A stretch of 64,000 bases of DNA. Origin: Voacanga thouarsii. Lineage: Eukaryota > Streptophyta > Magnoliopsida > Gentianales > Apocynaceae. Below are positions 1-11,514 of the stretch, one piece after another. The position numbers were made by a program, and so were the translations under genes. The notes beneath the pieces were generated by a model that was not told where the DNA came from, ran no database searches, and saw nothing but the letters and a program-made list of their open reading frames with translations. Every line of letters starts with the position of its first letter. Position 1 is the first letter of the stretch. The stretch spans positions 2,914,001 to 2,978,000 of the forward strand of contig JANUWF010002208.1 in the NCBI GenBank assembly GCA_026120185.1, read 5' to 3'.

Positions 1-597
1 AATAATGAATGATGAAAAGAAAAATGAAAGTGGGCTAATACGGTGAGATGGAGCAAAACACACTCACTTCAGGCTATAAATCCCAAGAAAAACTTTTGGA
101 ACTCAAAAACAAAGAAAATATGTGCTTGAAAAGTCCTAAGTTGCTACCCAATTTGTAGTAGTTTAGACAATATAGGACTTGAATTGGTTGCGTATACATA
201 ACTTATATAATTTGCTTTATTTATATATTTTGATCAAGGGAATAACTGAAATAAATTTAAGGGAGATATACTTGTTTAAATTAACTTCAATGGCCCTGGA
301 TATATTTTACTTAATATGTTAGTTTGCCTAAAAACTCTTTAATTGAATGCTTAGAATGTTTTTCATTGTGAAAAAAAAAAAAAAAACATCTTCACTATAT
401 CTTTTCAAAAATTGGAATTTCATATCGTAATTCTTTTTGAAAAAATGTTTTGCCTGAGGATGTGCAAAAAGTTAAGTGTGGAGTATTTGTTAAGCGTGAA
501 AATGTCATATTTTCATAACACTTTTCTTAAGTTTTATGCACTCTTTTGTTTGAATATGTATTGTTTTTACTCATATTGTGTTTTTATTGGTTTTAAG
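1..597. other. AT-rich DNA, nothing recognised
   Basis: This stretch is AT-rich with short A and T runs. I see no coding similarity, no tRNA or rRNA signature and no repeat that recurs elsewhere in the window. A 62-codon open frame at 412-600 has low-complexity hydrophobic content and no family resemblance, so I treat it as chance. Confidence 0.5.
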
Positions 598-2256
598 TGA
601 TAAATGAGTAAAATATGCTTAACATGATGAGTTTTCATATAAATGATGAATGCCTAACAAATTAATACATTGAAGTACGTGCTTAATAGAGTTTTAAGTG
701 TTTGAATAGGGGCATGACCTAATATATGGTCATACATCATGCATAGCCATGCACAACAGAGGAGTTCCAAGAGACATGCACAGCTAAATGCACAATCGTG
801 CATAGTCCCGTGTAGAATAGGGGAAGATTTTAGCTCTTAGAAGTTTGCAATTTTTGAAGAAAAAATGAACTCTGCTAAACTCACGGCCAGTGATACAGCT
901 AGGATGCATAGTGACCGTGCTAGCATCGAAGAGATTTTGGAAGTAAGGATGCATGGCCAAGGTGCATGGCCATACATAGTGGCCGTGCAACACTCGTGGA
1001 GAGTTTTTGAATGTCCTAAATTGGTCTAATGTTAGTTCAAGCTTTCCAAATTAAATCAAGGATGGTTTATGAGGGTTTTATATAAGCTAAGGTAGTCCAA
1101 ATTCACATATACTTGAATATGCTTCACTAAAAACCCCTTCTGTTGGAGAAAAGCATCAAAGGAGACTAGAAGAATGAGGCAAGAAGACTTGAGATGATAG
1201 GCTTCTCAAGTGTTCATCCTTCAATATTTCTCTTTTTTTTTTCTTCTTTCCAATATTCTTTGTTATTTAGTCTTTCTTTGTATTCAAACAATTGAGATTT
1301 TATTTCATGTTTTAAGGCTATGTTTTGTTATTGATTTATGACACTTTGAGATTTATGTATTAAAAATTTTATCTTTGATCAAATTGAGATTACCTCTTGA
1401 GTATTTATGTAATTTTGAATATCTTCTCTTATCAGTCGTGTAAGTTCTCTCATGCTTGGATCCACATGTTTGATTTGTATAATTGTATAGCTAGGGTAAT
1501 TGATTGTGGATTGATTAAAGATAATTGATCTTTAGGTCTATTATCTAGTGGCATCTATTGACTTAATTAGGTTGTAGCTTTTGTCTTAATTCAGTTGGTT
1601 GAGAATTGCAGGATTCAATATTATGCATATTTGCAACTTTTGGGCATGTTTAACTTGATGTTGGTGATGCCTTGATATGCTTATCAATTTAGTTTTTTAT
1701 GCATGACATTTATTAACTCAAAGTGTTAATGTCTTTAAAAAAAAGATTAATTAAATAGCTTAGATTAAGGATTGAATTAGGGATTTTAACTTAGGCATTA
1801 AGTAAGGGTTAGTCCATTTTTGCAGGGATAAGGGCTTTAGGCGCTAAGATAGAGTCCTAAAATCAACTAATCAATGTGATCACCTTTAAAGGCTAAGTTT
1901 CCTAAATAGATTTCATAACATATGCTTAAAAACTTAGTAATTTCTTAATTGGTCTTGAAGTTTCAATTTTCTAGCTTTTTTTCTATTTTTATTCGTTGTT
2001 TCTTAATATGTTTTGGATCAGCTTTAAGTAGTTTCTTTATTTGATTTCCCCTATCTACATATAAGTATTTGTAAATAATCCATCATTAGACCTACTTAGA
2101 TTAAGTGTGTCCAAGATGATTTCATATGAATGAAGTTGATTGTTTTTCTTATAGAGTACAGTTCTTTTGTTCCTTGAGGGATCAATACCCTACGCACTGC
2201 TATACCATGTTATATCCTAGGGAGAAGGGTTTATAAATTTCTTTTTGTTGGATGCA
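598..2256 (+). repeat. Degenerate LTR-like noncoding repeat
   Basis: The layout matches solo LTR H (4015-5506) read on its minus strand: a GC-richer block of short degenerate repeats, an A/G-rich block, an AT-rich body of short TTAATT and TTGAT motifs, and near the end a 'TTCCTTGAGG.ATC' motif (here about 2167-2190). I infer a diverged LTR of the same broad class, probably Ty3/gypsy Tat/Athila-like. The left edge is uncertain. The right edge is placed at a terminal GCA where copia RNase H sequence begins. I found no target-site duplication. Confidence 0.4.
715..1000. repeat. Short degenerate GCATGGCC / GGCCGTGC repeats
   Basis: Variants of 'gcatggccatac', 'gtggccgtgc' and 'gcatagccatgc' recur about eight times in under 300 bases. 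They are partly palindromic and stand out as GC-richer than the surrounding DNA. They lie inside the LTR-like repeat and probably represent its internal subrepeats. Confidence 0.5.
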
Positions 2257-2962
2257 TGACAACTATATTTAAATGAACTTATTTTGAATGTCGTGAATCT
2301 CCCACAACAATGATACATAGAATTCATGTTTGCTTCTTAGAAGCTTGGGTTACTGCATATTTACCATACATAAAGATCCATCCACTTGTTGATAAATGAT
2401 CTTCCTTATGATTATTCAATTAAAATCTAAGTAACCTTCTTGAAGTAGAAGGAAATCCACTATAACATATGTTATTACAATCATTGTCATTTTCAAATAT
2501 TTTAGAATTTGATACATTGCCTACTAATATAACATACTTATATTACTATCACATCTGCTTAGCTTTCCAACCATATAAGCTCTATACAGTCTTGTACTAG
2601 TCATGATGTATATAAAAAAACCTATAATTTTCTCATACTCTAATTGTGCAATCGGCAATACCATTGTTTGGTATGATTTTTATATTTAGATCAATAGGTA
2701 TAGAAATTGCATTACAATCCAAACAATTAAATTTCTTCAACACTTTTTTGTATAATGTGATTGACACTATATCCATCCATTATCATCATAGGTTATTCTT
2801 ATGCCAATAATAACATCAACCATTCTCTTATCTTTCTATGAAAAATTATTAGAGAGAAACCCTTTTGTTTCTTTATTAGCTGCAAGCTAATGCAAATGTT
2901 AACATATCATCAATATATAGGTAAATTATGACACATTTGCTATCATGAAACTTTGTATATGT
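2257..2962 (-). pseudogene. Ty1/copia RT-RNase H remnant (element G)
   Basis: Reading the minus strand from 2962 downward gives decayed Ty1/copia polymerase sequence. The reverse transcriptase active-site block appears as VIIYLYIDDML, the counterpart of the usual YVDD box, near 2900-2940. It is followed by DVIIGIRIT, the conserved SQLEY..IIG region and MTSTR..., then the RNase H entry resembling 'TSGW' and 'SKKQ'. There are several in-frame stops and shifts, so it is not functional. The polymerase sequence upstream of the active site is cut at 2963 by the LTR of element F; the C-terminal RNase H end is lost near 2257. The remaining N-terminal part is expected on the far side of F, outside the window. 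Confidence 0.8.
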
Positions 2963-3022
2963 TGTTAGACATGCCCTTCGAGTAAATACAATATTTATAT
3001 TTTGAAAATAAATAAAGTATGT

Positions 3023-3023
3023 T

Positions 3024-3071
<48 letters not shown>
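3023..3071. repeat. (TA)n(TG)n microsatellite
   Basis: A short TA run passes into an uninterrupted run of about 18 TG/GT units inside the F LTR. Confidence 0.95.
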
Positions 3072-3072
<1 letters not shown>

Positions 3073-4014
3073 ATAAGCTTGTTTTGTCCATGAATTATTT
3101 AGATATTGTAAATTAAGTATATTTTTTTTGTTAAACAAAGAAAGACTTAATTTATAATTTAATTCAAAACAAATTATCCCTGATCTAAAATAAATTTGGG
3201 CAATTTATTTTATTAAGATTATCTTGATTTTATTGAAGTATATCTTTGACTTTGGTAATAAAATTACGGATATATTTTGATATATTAGATGAACCATCAA
3301 TTAAATTTGTGGAATGGATCATAAAATTAAACATTATATGATTGTCGTATATGATTCCTTAATCATGAGCAAATAATGATCTATATATACTAACTTGAAA
3401 TTCTTTAAGTTAGCAAAGTGTGAGATTGATTTCATCATTAATATCTCGGTATCTTGAAAATTAAAGTGAAATAAATAGAAAATAATTATTCCACAATATG
3501 GAATCCGTCACCTTAAATAGGCAAGATCATTTTTTTATGAGTTCTTCTAAGGAACAATTAAATCTAACCTAAATATTTCAATAGTGTCTATTGAATTCAA
3601 TTTGTAAGTGTGATGTGGTCACATGATACTATCAAATTGAAGATGAGAATTGAGTATTTGAATAAGGAGCACTATGGTTATATTACTTCATTCAAAGTAT
3701 TATGTTGATCGACAGAGATAATATGGTAGATTGATCAATTATAGTATATAATTCTTGACTCCAATAATTTTAATTAGCCTAAGAGTGCAACTATGTTCTT
3801 TTAGTAGAGTGAAACGTAATTATATTTTGGATTGATAAAATAATTGATTAGAATTTAGTCTAACTACATTTGGTCAAGTCCCTTCAGTGATTTCTAATTA
3901 TAGAACAAAAATAAATTATAAATATTTATAATTTATTAATAAAAATTGTAGGAAACTAAAAATTATATTTGAGATGAAGTAGGATAAGTGGATATAATTG
4001 TACCCAATTATACT

Positions 4015-5506
4015 TGATGTGTTTGAATTTAGGTATAAAAATCATATAAAAATAAGTACATTTCCAATCAAGTTAAATTAAAACATTAACTCCAAATTAC
4101 ACATATGAGCAAGCGCACTCATCATTAAGCATAACATAGGGTTTAAAACGAGTGTCGATCCTCAAGGAACAAGTATGCATTAATCACTTTTCTTTCATTG
4201 TTTAACTGACTCAATAAAGTGAATAAGAAATAAAAAGAAAAAGAAAATAAAATAATAAATACATGTCAATGATGGAGAATTATGTAACTCAAACCATTAT
4301 TTTGACAAACATGATCTTAACGTACCCAATCATTGTCATAATTAATTATTTTCTCGGCATCATGAAGGATTAAGATAGATTCACTTCTTTGGTCAATCCA
4401 TGAAATCACTATTTTCTAGATAAATTAGCATCACTTGGTCTGTCTCAACTAATTTACCCAAAAGATGCATTAAACAAAATCCTTGATTAAATTTTGTGGT
4501 CTAGCAAATTTAAAACATGAAATTAACCAATGAATCATTGGTCTGATAGACATCAATTAATCTTTAATTAACTTTGTTCTTAGCAATTAACCCCTTTTGT
4601 CAAGCAAGTTAAGAGACAACAAATATGAAATTAATGAATTGAAATCACCATCAACCCCTTTGGTCCAACAAGTTAACGGAAAGAAACAATTAATTAATCT
4701 CGTAATCAACACAAGTAATTAAATACCAAGAATAACAATCAATTAATCAAAAGATCAACGTAACTCTAAAAATCATGAATACCTAAAATAATGTCAAATT
4801 ACAATAAACAATCAATACATCATTGTTCAAGAAAAAGAAAACAAAGTTAAAAGAAAGCACTCATAGACAAGCCTCCTTCTTCTTCCTTCATAGACCCTCT
4901 TGTACAATCCTTCTTGATTTGAAGAATTCCTCCTTTAACTTGAGTGATTTTTTGTTTTGATCTATGAATCCTCTCATCTTCCTTGTGTTTTCCTTTTATT
5001 TATAGGCTTTAGAAGTGCCTAATTTCGTTCCTCTAGGGTTTCGGCCGATTAGAAGTAAGAAAATACTAAAACTCTACAAATTGACAAAAAAATGCGCACG
5101 AAAATTAAGGCACCGCCTTAGCATCAAGGCATAGCCGGCGCCGGTTGTGGTCTGTTTCTCTATCCGTTGGCTGATTTTTCTTGATTTTCACGCCAACCCT
5201 TCCAGAGTGCAGTCGGTGCCGCCTCTAGCCTCCTAGTCGATCCCAGTTCGATTCGGTTCTGTTCAACTTTGAAATGCGTGCCAACAACATGTGGCCGGCG
5301 TCGATTCCCCTGTCCTGGCTGGCGCCGCCTCTATCTTTTTAGCGACGTTTTTGTCTTATTTACCCCTAAAATCTGAAATAATGCATAAAATACCTTTCCA
5401 ATGGTAAAATCTCAAATATGAAGGAATATGACCAGTTATTGAACAAAATGTATCACAAAATAACCTCAAATAATTATGAAATATATGACTAATTTAGGCC
5501 CTATCA
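4015..5506 (-). mobile_element. Solo LTR H with perfect 5-bp TSD (ATACT)
   Basis: The 1492-bp sequence begins TGATGTG and ends CCCTATCA. It is flanked on the left by ATACT (4010-4014) and on the right by ATACT (5507-5511). The flanks join into continuous copia LTR sequence of element F, so this is a later insertion. No coding sequence is present. Read on the minus strand it starts TGATAGGG and carries the 'TTCCTTGAGG.ATCGACAC' motif near its end, shared with the repeat at 598-2256. I infer a Ty3/gypsy Tat/Athila-like LTR left after LTR-LTR recombination. The family is uncertain; the solo-LTR structure is strong. Confidence 0.85.
5100..5345. repeat. GC-rich degenerate tandem block inside H
   Basis: Roughly 110-120-bp imperfect units share a 'GGCGCCG..TCT' or 'GGTGCCGCCTCTAGCC' core at about 5140, 5215 and 5320. 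The block is conspicuously GC-rich against the AT-rich background. It probably corresponds to the GCATGGCC block of the related repeat at 598-2256. Confidence 0.5.
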
Positions 5507-5579
5507 ATACTTATCTTGTTCTATTAAGATTTGTAATTGAGATAGAGTCAAATATATAGAGATAGTTAGAAATAGCAAG

Positions 5580-5580
<1 letters not shown>

Positions 5581-5620
<40 letters not shown>
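5581..5620. repeat. (TA)20 microsatellite
   Basis: Perfect TA run of 40 bases, in the last part of the F 5' LTR. Confidence 0.97.
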
Positions 5621-5623
<3 letters not shown>

Positions 5624-5897
5624 TTAAGACTCAATATCAAGTTTACGTGAGAAACAACGTTCTTTCAAAATTTATGTAAGTCCACCTTCAACAAAGAAAG
5701 AAAAATATAATACGTAATTTTTTGTCCTAAGAGATTACACTGAAGAAAACTTGGGGGTTTGGAGCATTACTAAAAGGTCAAAAGCTCTTGAGTCATATTT
5801 TTAAGACGATATTTATAGGAATATGATTCATTTTCATGATTTTTGAGATTTAATACGGGTAAAGTATAAATATATCGATTCTATTCCTAATAATATT

Positions 5898-5911
5898 AGT
5901 ATCAAAGCCTG
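5898..5911 (+). promoter_or_regulatory. Degenerate tRNA-Met primer-binding site of copia F
   Basis: TAGTATCAAAGCCT matches the plant initiator-Met primer site TGGTATCAGAGCCT with two changes. It lies a few bases after the inferred LTR end. It fixes F as a plus-strand element. Confidence 0.75.
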
Positions 5912-7483
5912 GTCTGATTTATGTTTATGTGTTAAGATTAAATCTTTTATGCATATATTAGTTGAGAGGTATAGAAATAATACATTTACATTCATGGTAA
6001 ATAGTTTGATTAATTCAAAATAATTTTATGGCCATAATTTTTTATTCAGTAAATATGTATAAGTATTATCGAGTAATGTAACAAAAAAGGTGGAATACGT
6101 CTCCATATTTTCTTTTTGGATTATTTTATTTTATTTTTTATTATGGTTAAAAAATTGTTAATAGACACTGAAGACTTGGTGAAGAATTCAGGGTCGCGGC
6201 ATCATCAATAGAAACTAGCATTCATCATTGGAACGTGAAGGCACCACGACAATCGTAGAAATTTCATCTCACTAAAAAAAAAAAAAACAATGAAGTCAAT
6301 AGACCAACAAGAACAAGCCCAGCTAGCAACCAGCAAGTCCCATAGACCAGTGGCTGGTGAGCTAGACCAGCGGCCAGAAGGTCCAAGCAGCAAAGCTCGG
6401 GCCTAGGCCATCGTGGTGTTGAACTGGCAGGCAACCTAGCTCTCGCTTAGGCCAGTAGGTCCGGGCACTGAGTTGGCCCATTTTGGGCCAGTAAATCTAG
6501 TGGTAGTGTTAGGTCGGTTGCAGCCATGAAGGGATTTGAACCTGGATTGCCAAAGGGAAAAATCAGGCGTCTAACCACTACACTAGAGAAAGCCTCGTGA
6601 CAAAAGCTTGCCCTATTTTATTAATATTGCCAAAGGTTGAATGTTAAATATTTTGTTAGCTAATTAGATTTTTAATTGTAATTTTATAATTTTTTTTTGT
6701 CTATGTTGGCCATAAAATTATTTTTATTTTATAATTTTTACTTTTAATTTTGTATGAATTATGTATCATTTATGATAATGTGTCATATAGTTTGCATTAA
6801 TACCGCTCTATGTACTATTTTGTTATGCATAAATTTTATTTTTTTAAAAAATTAAGTGTATAACGATTAATTTTAACATTAGGCCTCCCCTATTAGCCCA
6901 TTAATAAAATTAACATTTGCTTCAAGCCATTTAAATGGACTCCTTATAAAAAGGCTACGTTATATTGGTTATTAGATTGGGACTAAAAATTTTTATAAGT
7001 TTAATTCATTCACACCTTATAGGTTATAGGTGATGTGTTTAGGTTGGCAACTTTAAAAAATATCAATATATAGGTTATACTCTTAAATCAAAGATATTAT
7101 AAGGACTTCTTATAGAATATCTAAATAATGTATGTAATGGCCAAAAATGACACTAAAACTAATATTGTATTTGGATGCATGATATATTAATTTTAGTGAG
7201 AGAATTTTGGCTTAACTATAAATTATATTGTTATCTCCTATAGGGATACATGTTAATCTGGCATTTTAGGTTGTAGATTTTGGCCTAACTGTAAGTTACA
7301 TTACTATCTTCTAAAGAGGTGTGTGTTATTTTGGGGTTTTTGGTTGTTGTTATTTGATAGTAGTTTTATGACCATTCAAAATATTATTATATTGATCATG
7401 TATCATGTTATAATGTTTTATATTAATCATGCATCATAGCATGATAGTTGCCTTATATGTTTTATTTTATTTAATTTTAGAAA
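5912..7483. other. Untranslated leader of copia F, probably carrying insertions
   Basis: About 1.6 kb separates the primer site from gag, longer than a usual copia leader. A GC-richer segment at about 6180-6605 ends in a tRNA-like module, and two AT-rich segments flank it. No coding similarity was seen. Confidence 0.5.
6273..6604 (-). mobile_element. Possible tRNA-derived SINE or tRNA fossil
   Basis: On the minus strand 6585-6571 reads TAGTGTAGTGGTTAG, a good pol III A box, and 6542-6531 reads GGTTCAAATCCC, a good B box. Their spacing of about 30 bases is tRNA-like. Downstream (lower coordinates) lies a GC-richer body, then a run of 14 identical bases at 6274-6287 (A on the plus strand, T in the SINE direction). 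This fits either a plant SINE with a T-rich tail or a tRNA pseudogene embedded in unrelated DNA. I did not find flanking duplications, so the outer limits are tentative. Confidence 0.45.
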
Positions 7484-8276
7484 ATGACTATCAACACTTT
7501 ATCCATAATCTTAATAAAGAACCAACTGATTAGAGAAGATTTTATTGATTGGAAATGGAATCTCATAATTGTACTCACTACTGAGAAGCTCAAATACATG
7601 CTAACTGAATCATGTCCTCCTAAACCTACTGATTCATTCACGTCCAATCAAAAGGCGGCTTATAAGAAGTGCTTGAGTTTTAATGAGATCACTTGTTACT
7701 ACATTTTGAGATCTATCTCAAATGTGTTATAACAGAAACACGAGAACATGCCAACTACTTTAGATATCATGAAAAGCCTCCAATAAATATTTGAGTACAA
7801 AGGACATCAGGCATGTCAAGTAGCAATGAGATGCATAATAAACATGCACATGAAACCTAGAACTCCTGTGATATATCCTATGTTAGAATTGATCACTCAG
7901 TTTAACATAACAGAGATCTTAGGAGTTAAAATTAAGCCCGAGACTCAGGCTAATATGGCTCTAGAAACTCTTCAAGAAATGTTCTTACAATTCAAAGTTA
8001 ATTATAATATGATTCAGATGACGATGTATTTTACAGAATTGATAGAGGAGTTTGAGAATGCTAAGACTACCCTGAAAGTAGAAAATGACAATGGTCTTGT
8101 TGTGGCTCATGCTAGATCTTCCTCTTCTAAGCCTAAGGGCAATAGAGGAAATAAGAGGAAGGTAAATAACAAAAAGGGGCCTAAGCAGTAGGTTAAGAAA
8201 GCTAAAGTGAATAAAAAGCCTAAAGACAAATGTTTCCACTGCAAGTAAAAAAAGACATTGGAAATCACAATGCCCA
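7484..8276 (+). pseudogene. Copia F gag (UBN2-like) remnant
   Basis: Gag is the structural protein that packages element RNA. The frame opens at ATG 7484 just after an AT-rich leader. The first 82 codons contain the copia gag hallmarks 'DWKWNL', 'LTEKLKYMLTE' and 'CYYILRSISNVL'. After a stop and frame change, a second open stretch (7826-8191) continues with the 'EILGVKI' and 'QFKVNYNM' blocks and a basic tail. A CCHC zinc knuckle (CFHC...RHWKSQC, about 8230-8275) follows but needs a frame change and contains a stop. The order and spacing match plant copia gag; the ORF is non-functional. Confidence 0.8.
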
Positions 8277-8724
8277 AATTACTTAGCCAAATGCAAGTAG
8301 GATACTAGTGAGTTATCTTACATTAAAACTTATTTAGTGGTTAATTCTACAAATACTTAGATAGTAGATTTTGGAGCCACAAATTATGTTTGCAATTCAT
8401 TGTAGGGATTCCAAGTAACCACACTTCTTAATGAAAAAGAACATACTCTAAGGGTTGACACATGATCAATGATATCCGCAAGAGTTAGTGGAGATGTTGG
8501 TCTTTATTTTGATAATAAACATTTGTTTTGAAAGATTGTTATTATATTCCCAACATGTACCGAAATTTTATTTCAATTTCTTTGTTCTTCAAATAAAAAT
8601 ATTCTGTTAATTTTCATAAATTTTTAGTAGAGATATATTTGAATAACTTTTTGACATGTGGATGTTTAAATAATGAGCTATATGTTTTAAAACCTACAAA
8701 TAGTTTATTATATCATACTGAATC
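8277..8724 (+). pseudogene. Copia F protease-region remnant
   Basis: Following the zinc knuckle, 'VDFGATNYVCNS' (about 8363-8400) corresponds to the retropepsin active-site block, usually LDTGATNHVCNS. The catalytic Asp is kept, and Thr before Gly is replaced by Phe. Further decayed blocks run to 8724, where solo LTR I interrupts the gene. Several stops are present. The same frame resumes after I at 13277. Confidence 0.75.
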
Positions 8725-8949
8725 TAATATGTAAAACCCCATTTAAACTTACCCTGGATTAGAGAGAAGAGTTACATTTCATGACATATTGCTTGTACAT
8801 ATGTTTTCTAGATAAAAATTTGAAGGAATTTAAAATTGTTTGTATGTGTTTTTATTGTGTGTTATAAATAGAGAGTATTTTTATTTTAAATTCATGAGAA
8901 AAGAATTAAGTAAATGTTGGAGCTAGGAGATAGGAGTAATTGAGTTAGA

Positions 8950-9025
8950 GTATTACTATGGATAAGTGGTTAGAGCTTGGTGTTTATATTGTAGTTGCTT
9001 GAGTTCAAATCTCACATATTGCAAC
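8950..9025 (+). other. tRNA-like module in LTR I
   Basis: GGATAAGTGGTTAG (8960-8973) resembles a pol III A box and GAGTTCAAATCTC (9001-9013) a B box. It sits about 230 bases from the LTR start, the same relative place as in the A-family LTRs. Confidence 0.6.
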
Positions 9026-11436
9026 TATTTTTTTTTTAATTTTTACTCCTTCCTATCTTCTTGGCCGATTGGGACACTTCAACCACCATTTGCATTTCTT
9101 TCTTACATTTCATAGACTTAGGGATTAGTCTTGAGAGATTTCTGTTGATCCTTTTTAACTATTTTGATCTTGTATTAAAGTAGGATCTATTAGCATTTAG
9201 CTTTCTATTCTTATGCTTATGTCTTAATAAATTCAAATTTAAATCTCTTTTAAATTCTTAGTATTTCAAAAAATGGAATTACCTATTTTATCTCCTAGGA
9301 ACACTTCAATTTGTTGATTCTTGATTTATGCAGAAACCTGGAATTTATTTTCCTGATCATTTTCTTAAGACTTTCAATTACTCCATTTTCCTTTGTGACC
9401 AATATTCTAGCTTACTTTAAATTTATTCAAGCAAATTAGTTTTCTTTAGAAGATTCAAAAGCTGGTAAATTCTTCACTTATTCCAGTCCGTGGAACCGAA
9501 AATTTAGGCAGCAAGCAACAAGCATAAAAAACAGCCATACCATTCTTGGTTATAATCAACAAGACACAAAGGATTTGCTTAGCTTAAGCCCATGCATTAT
9601 CCTTTTCCCTTTAGACTTTAAATTCCTTGGGTGTTAGCCTCCAAGAGTTGTCTTCAACTATTCTATTCTTCTTCACCAAAGGTAGCTGGCTGAAAACTCC
9701 ATTGGAGTACCTTGAAATACTCTTACATCCTAGGTACAAAATCTATTAAAAATAATTTGAATTATTGCTCAACTACTCCCTAGATTTTCCTAATCAATTA
9801 AGCATACATGATCAGAATTTTTAAAGCTTTTGTAACTTTACTTCATCAAAAATTTTCTACTCATTTTCCTCTTCATCCTTTCAGTCTCTTGTAGAAAAAA
9901 GTTGCCATCTTCTTGCCTTCACCATGGCAGCTGAAAATCACCATGGTCGTATCTCAAATCACTCCTAGTTTTTCACCATTCCAATTTGTTTAAATTTGAA
10001 AATCAAATCCCTTGAACATCTTCACTAAACACTCAACCAAATCAGCCTTTGACTTCACTCTATAGAATAAAATTCTAGGCTCCATTTCCTTCTAGTTTTC
10101 GGCTAGCACAAACACTAAAGCTTTCCGTTCTTCTTCTTCCTTCTTGGAAGCCGAATACATCACCATAGGAGCATCATAGATTCCTTCTAAAATTAGCTAT
10201 AATTCCGTCGTTTTAGGTCCTTGAAATTTAAAATTCAAAGCCTAGCAAACTCCTAGAAAATCTCCATCCTTTAGTCTTCCTGTTCTTCATGGAAACCGAG
10301 CATCTCATCAACTCCTTTATCAATTATTTTCTTCTACCATTTCTCTTCAGACTTCTTCTCTATTTACTTCTCTAATTTGGTCACGATTACCAACACCATC
10401 ACCATAGTCCCACCATTCTCTCAACATCCTTTAAAGTTTGAAATTCAAACACTTAATTAACTCCTACAAGCTCTCTACTCTTGGACTAGCCGAAACACAC
10501 CCTCACAAACATCCCCTATTCAACCAAAACACTCTCAAATTCCTTTCATTTGCTCTATTGTTCTCTCAAGAATACCAAGAACACACACTATCACTTTTCC
10601 ACCTCTCATTCACTTTTAAGCACCCTAGATCACCAAACATCACCTGAACAAATAAGATCATCACCAACATTTAACATTCAAGAACTAGCTCTATTTTCTT
10701 CACTCATTCTTTTTATTTTCCTTTTCTTATTCTTCTTCTACTTTTGATCAAAATTCATAGGTTGTTTCGATTGATCCTTCTTCACTTTAATGGAATTGTC
10801 CCAAGGGTGTTTGAAGCTTGAGCATTGAAGCAATCAAGGTCTCTTAGTCATCAAAATATTTTCTTCAACTCGGACCCATCTTCAAACAAGTAATTCTTGT
10901 TATAACATTTGCTTTCAATGAACTCATTTTATGTAGAATAATATTATGATGAAGTGCTAAGATGATGTATATGGGTAGAGATCTATGATGATTTGTTGTG
11001 GTGATATTTGAGGATGAGATGATAGTATATGTGATTTCTATGGATGGAGAATAGGAGATACTATGTTTGTTAAACGTTGTCTTTATTTTAAGATGTATTG
11101 TACGTTTGAGTGTATGACATGATTAAAGTTGTAGGTTTAATGTGATATTTTTGTTACGATCGATTAGTGTTATGTGATGAGATATTATGCAAAGTATGCA
11201 ATACTATGAATAGAATTTATATATATGTCATTTATGTTATGAATGATCTAGTTGCTACTATGGAAATTATTATTATTATTCAAACCATTAATTTTAGTTT
11301 GCTATCGTTTATAACTAGTACTTTGATTAGTTGATGTGATATATGTATATCAATGTATTTATAAATATACATGTGTGTTATTTGATAAAGCTTGTTGTTT
11401 AAAAGATTATTGCTATTGGAAAATATTTAATAACAT

Positions 11437-11458
11437 ATATTATTATTATTATTATTAT

Positions 11459-11514
<56 letters not shown>
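11437..11514. repeat. Compound (ATT)n(ACT)n microsatellite
   Basis: About 8 ATT units pass directly into about 18 ACT/CTA units. The pure trinucleotide array produces a false open frame of poly-Tyr. Confidence 0.97.

Larger units (their letters stand above)
2963..5892 (+). repeat. 5' LTR of copia F, split by solo LTR H
   Basis: It starts TGTTAGACATGCCC, close to the common plant copia LTR start TGTTGGACATGCC. It ends near 5892 at 'CCTAATA', a decayed 'CCTAACA', just before the primer site. Removing H and one copy of its 5-bp duplication leaves about 1.43 kb. The terminal CA has become TA, a transition typical of methylated DNA. Confidence 0.75.

Noticed and set aside
5100..5345. GC-rich block as a possible CpG-island promoter of a host gene
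   Set aside because: It lies inside solo LTR H and consists of degenerate tandem units; no gene starts on either side.
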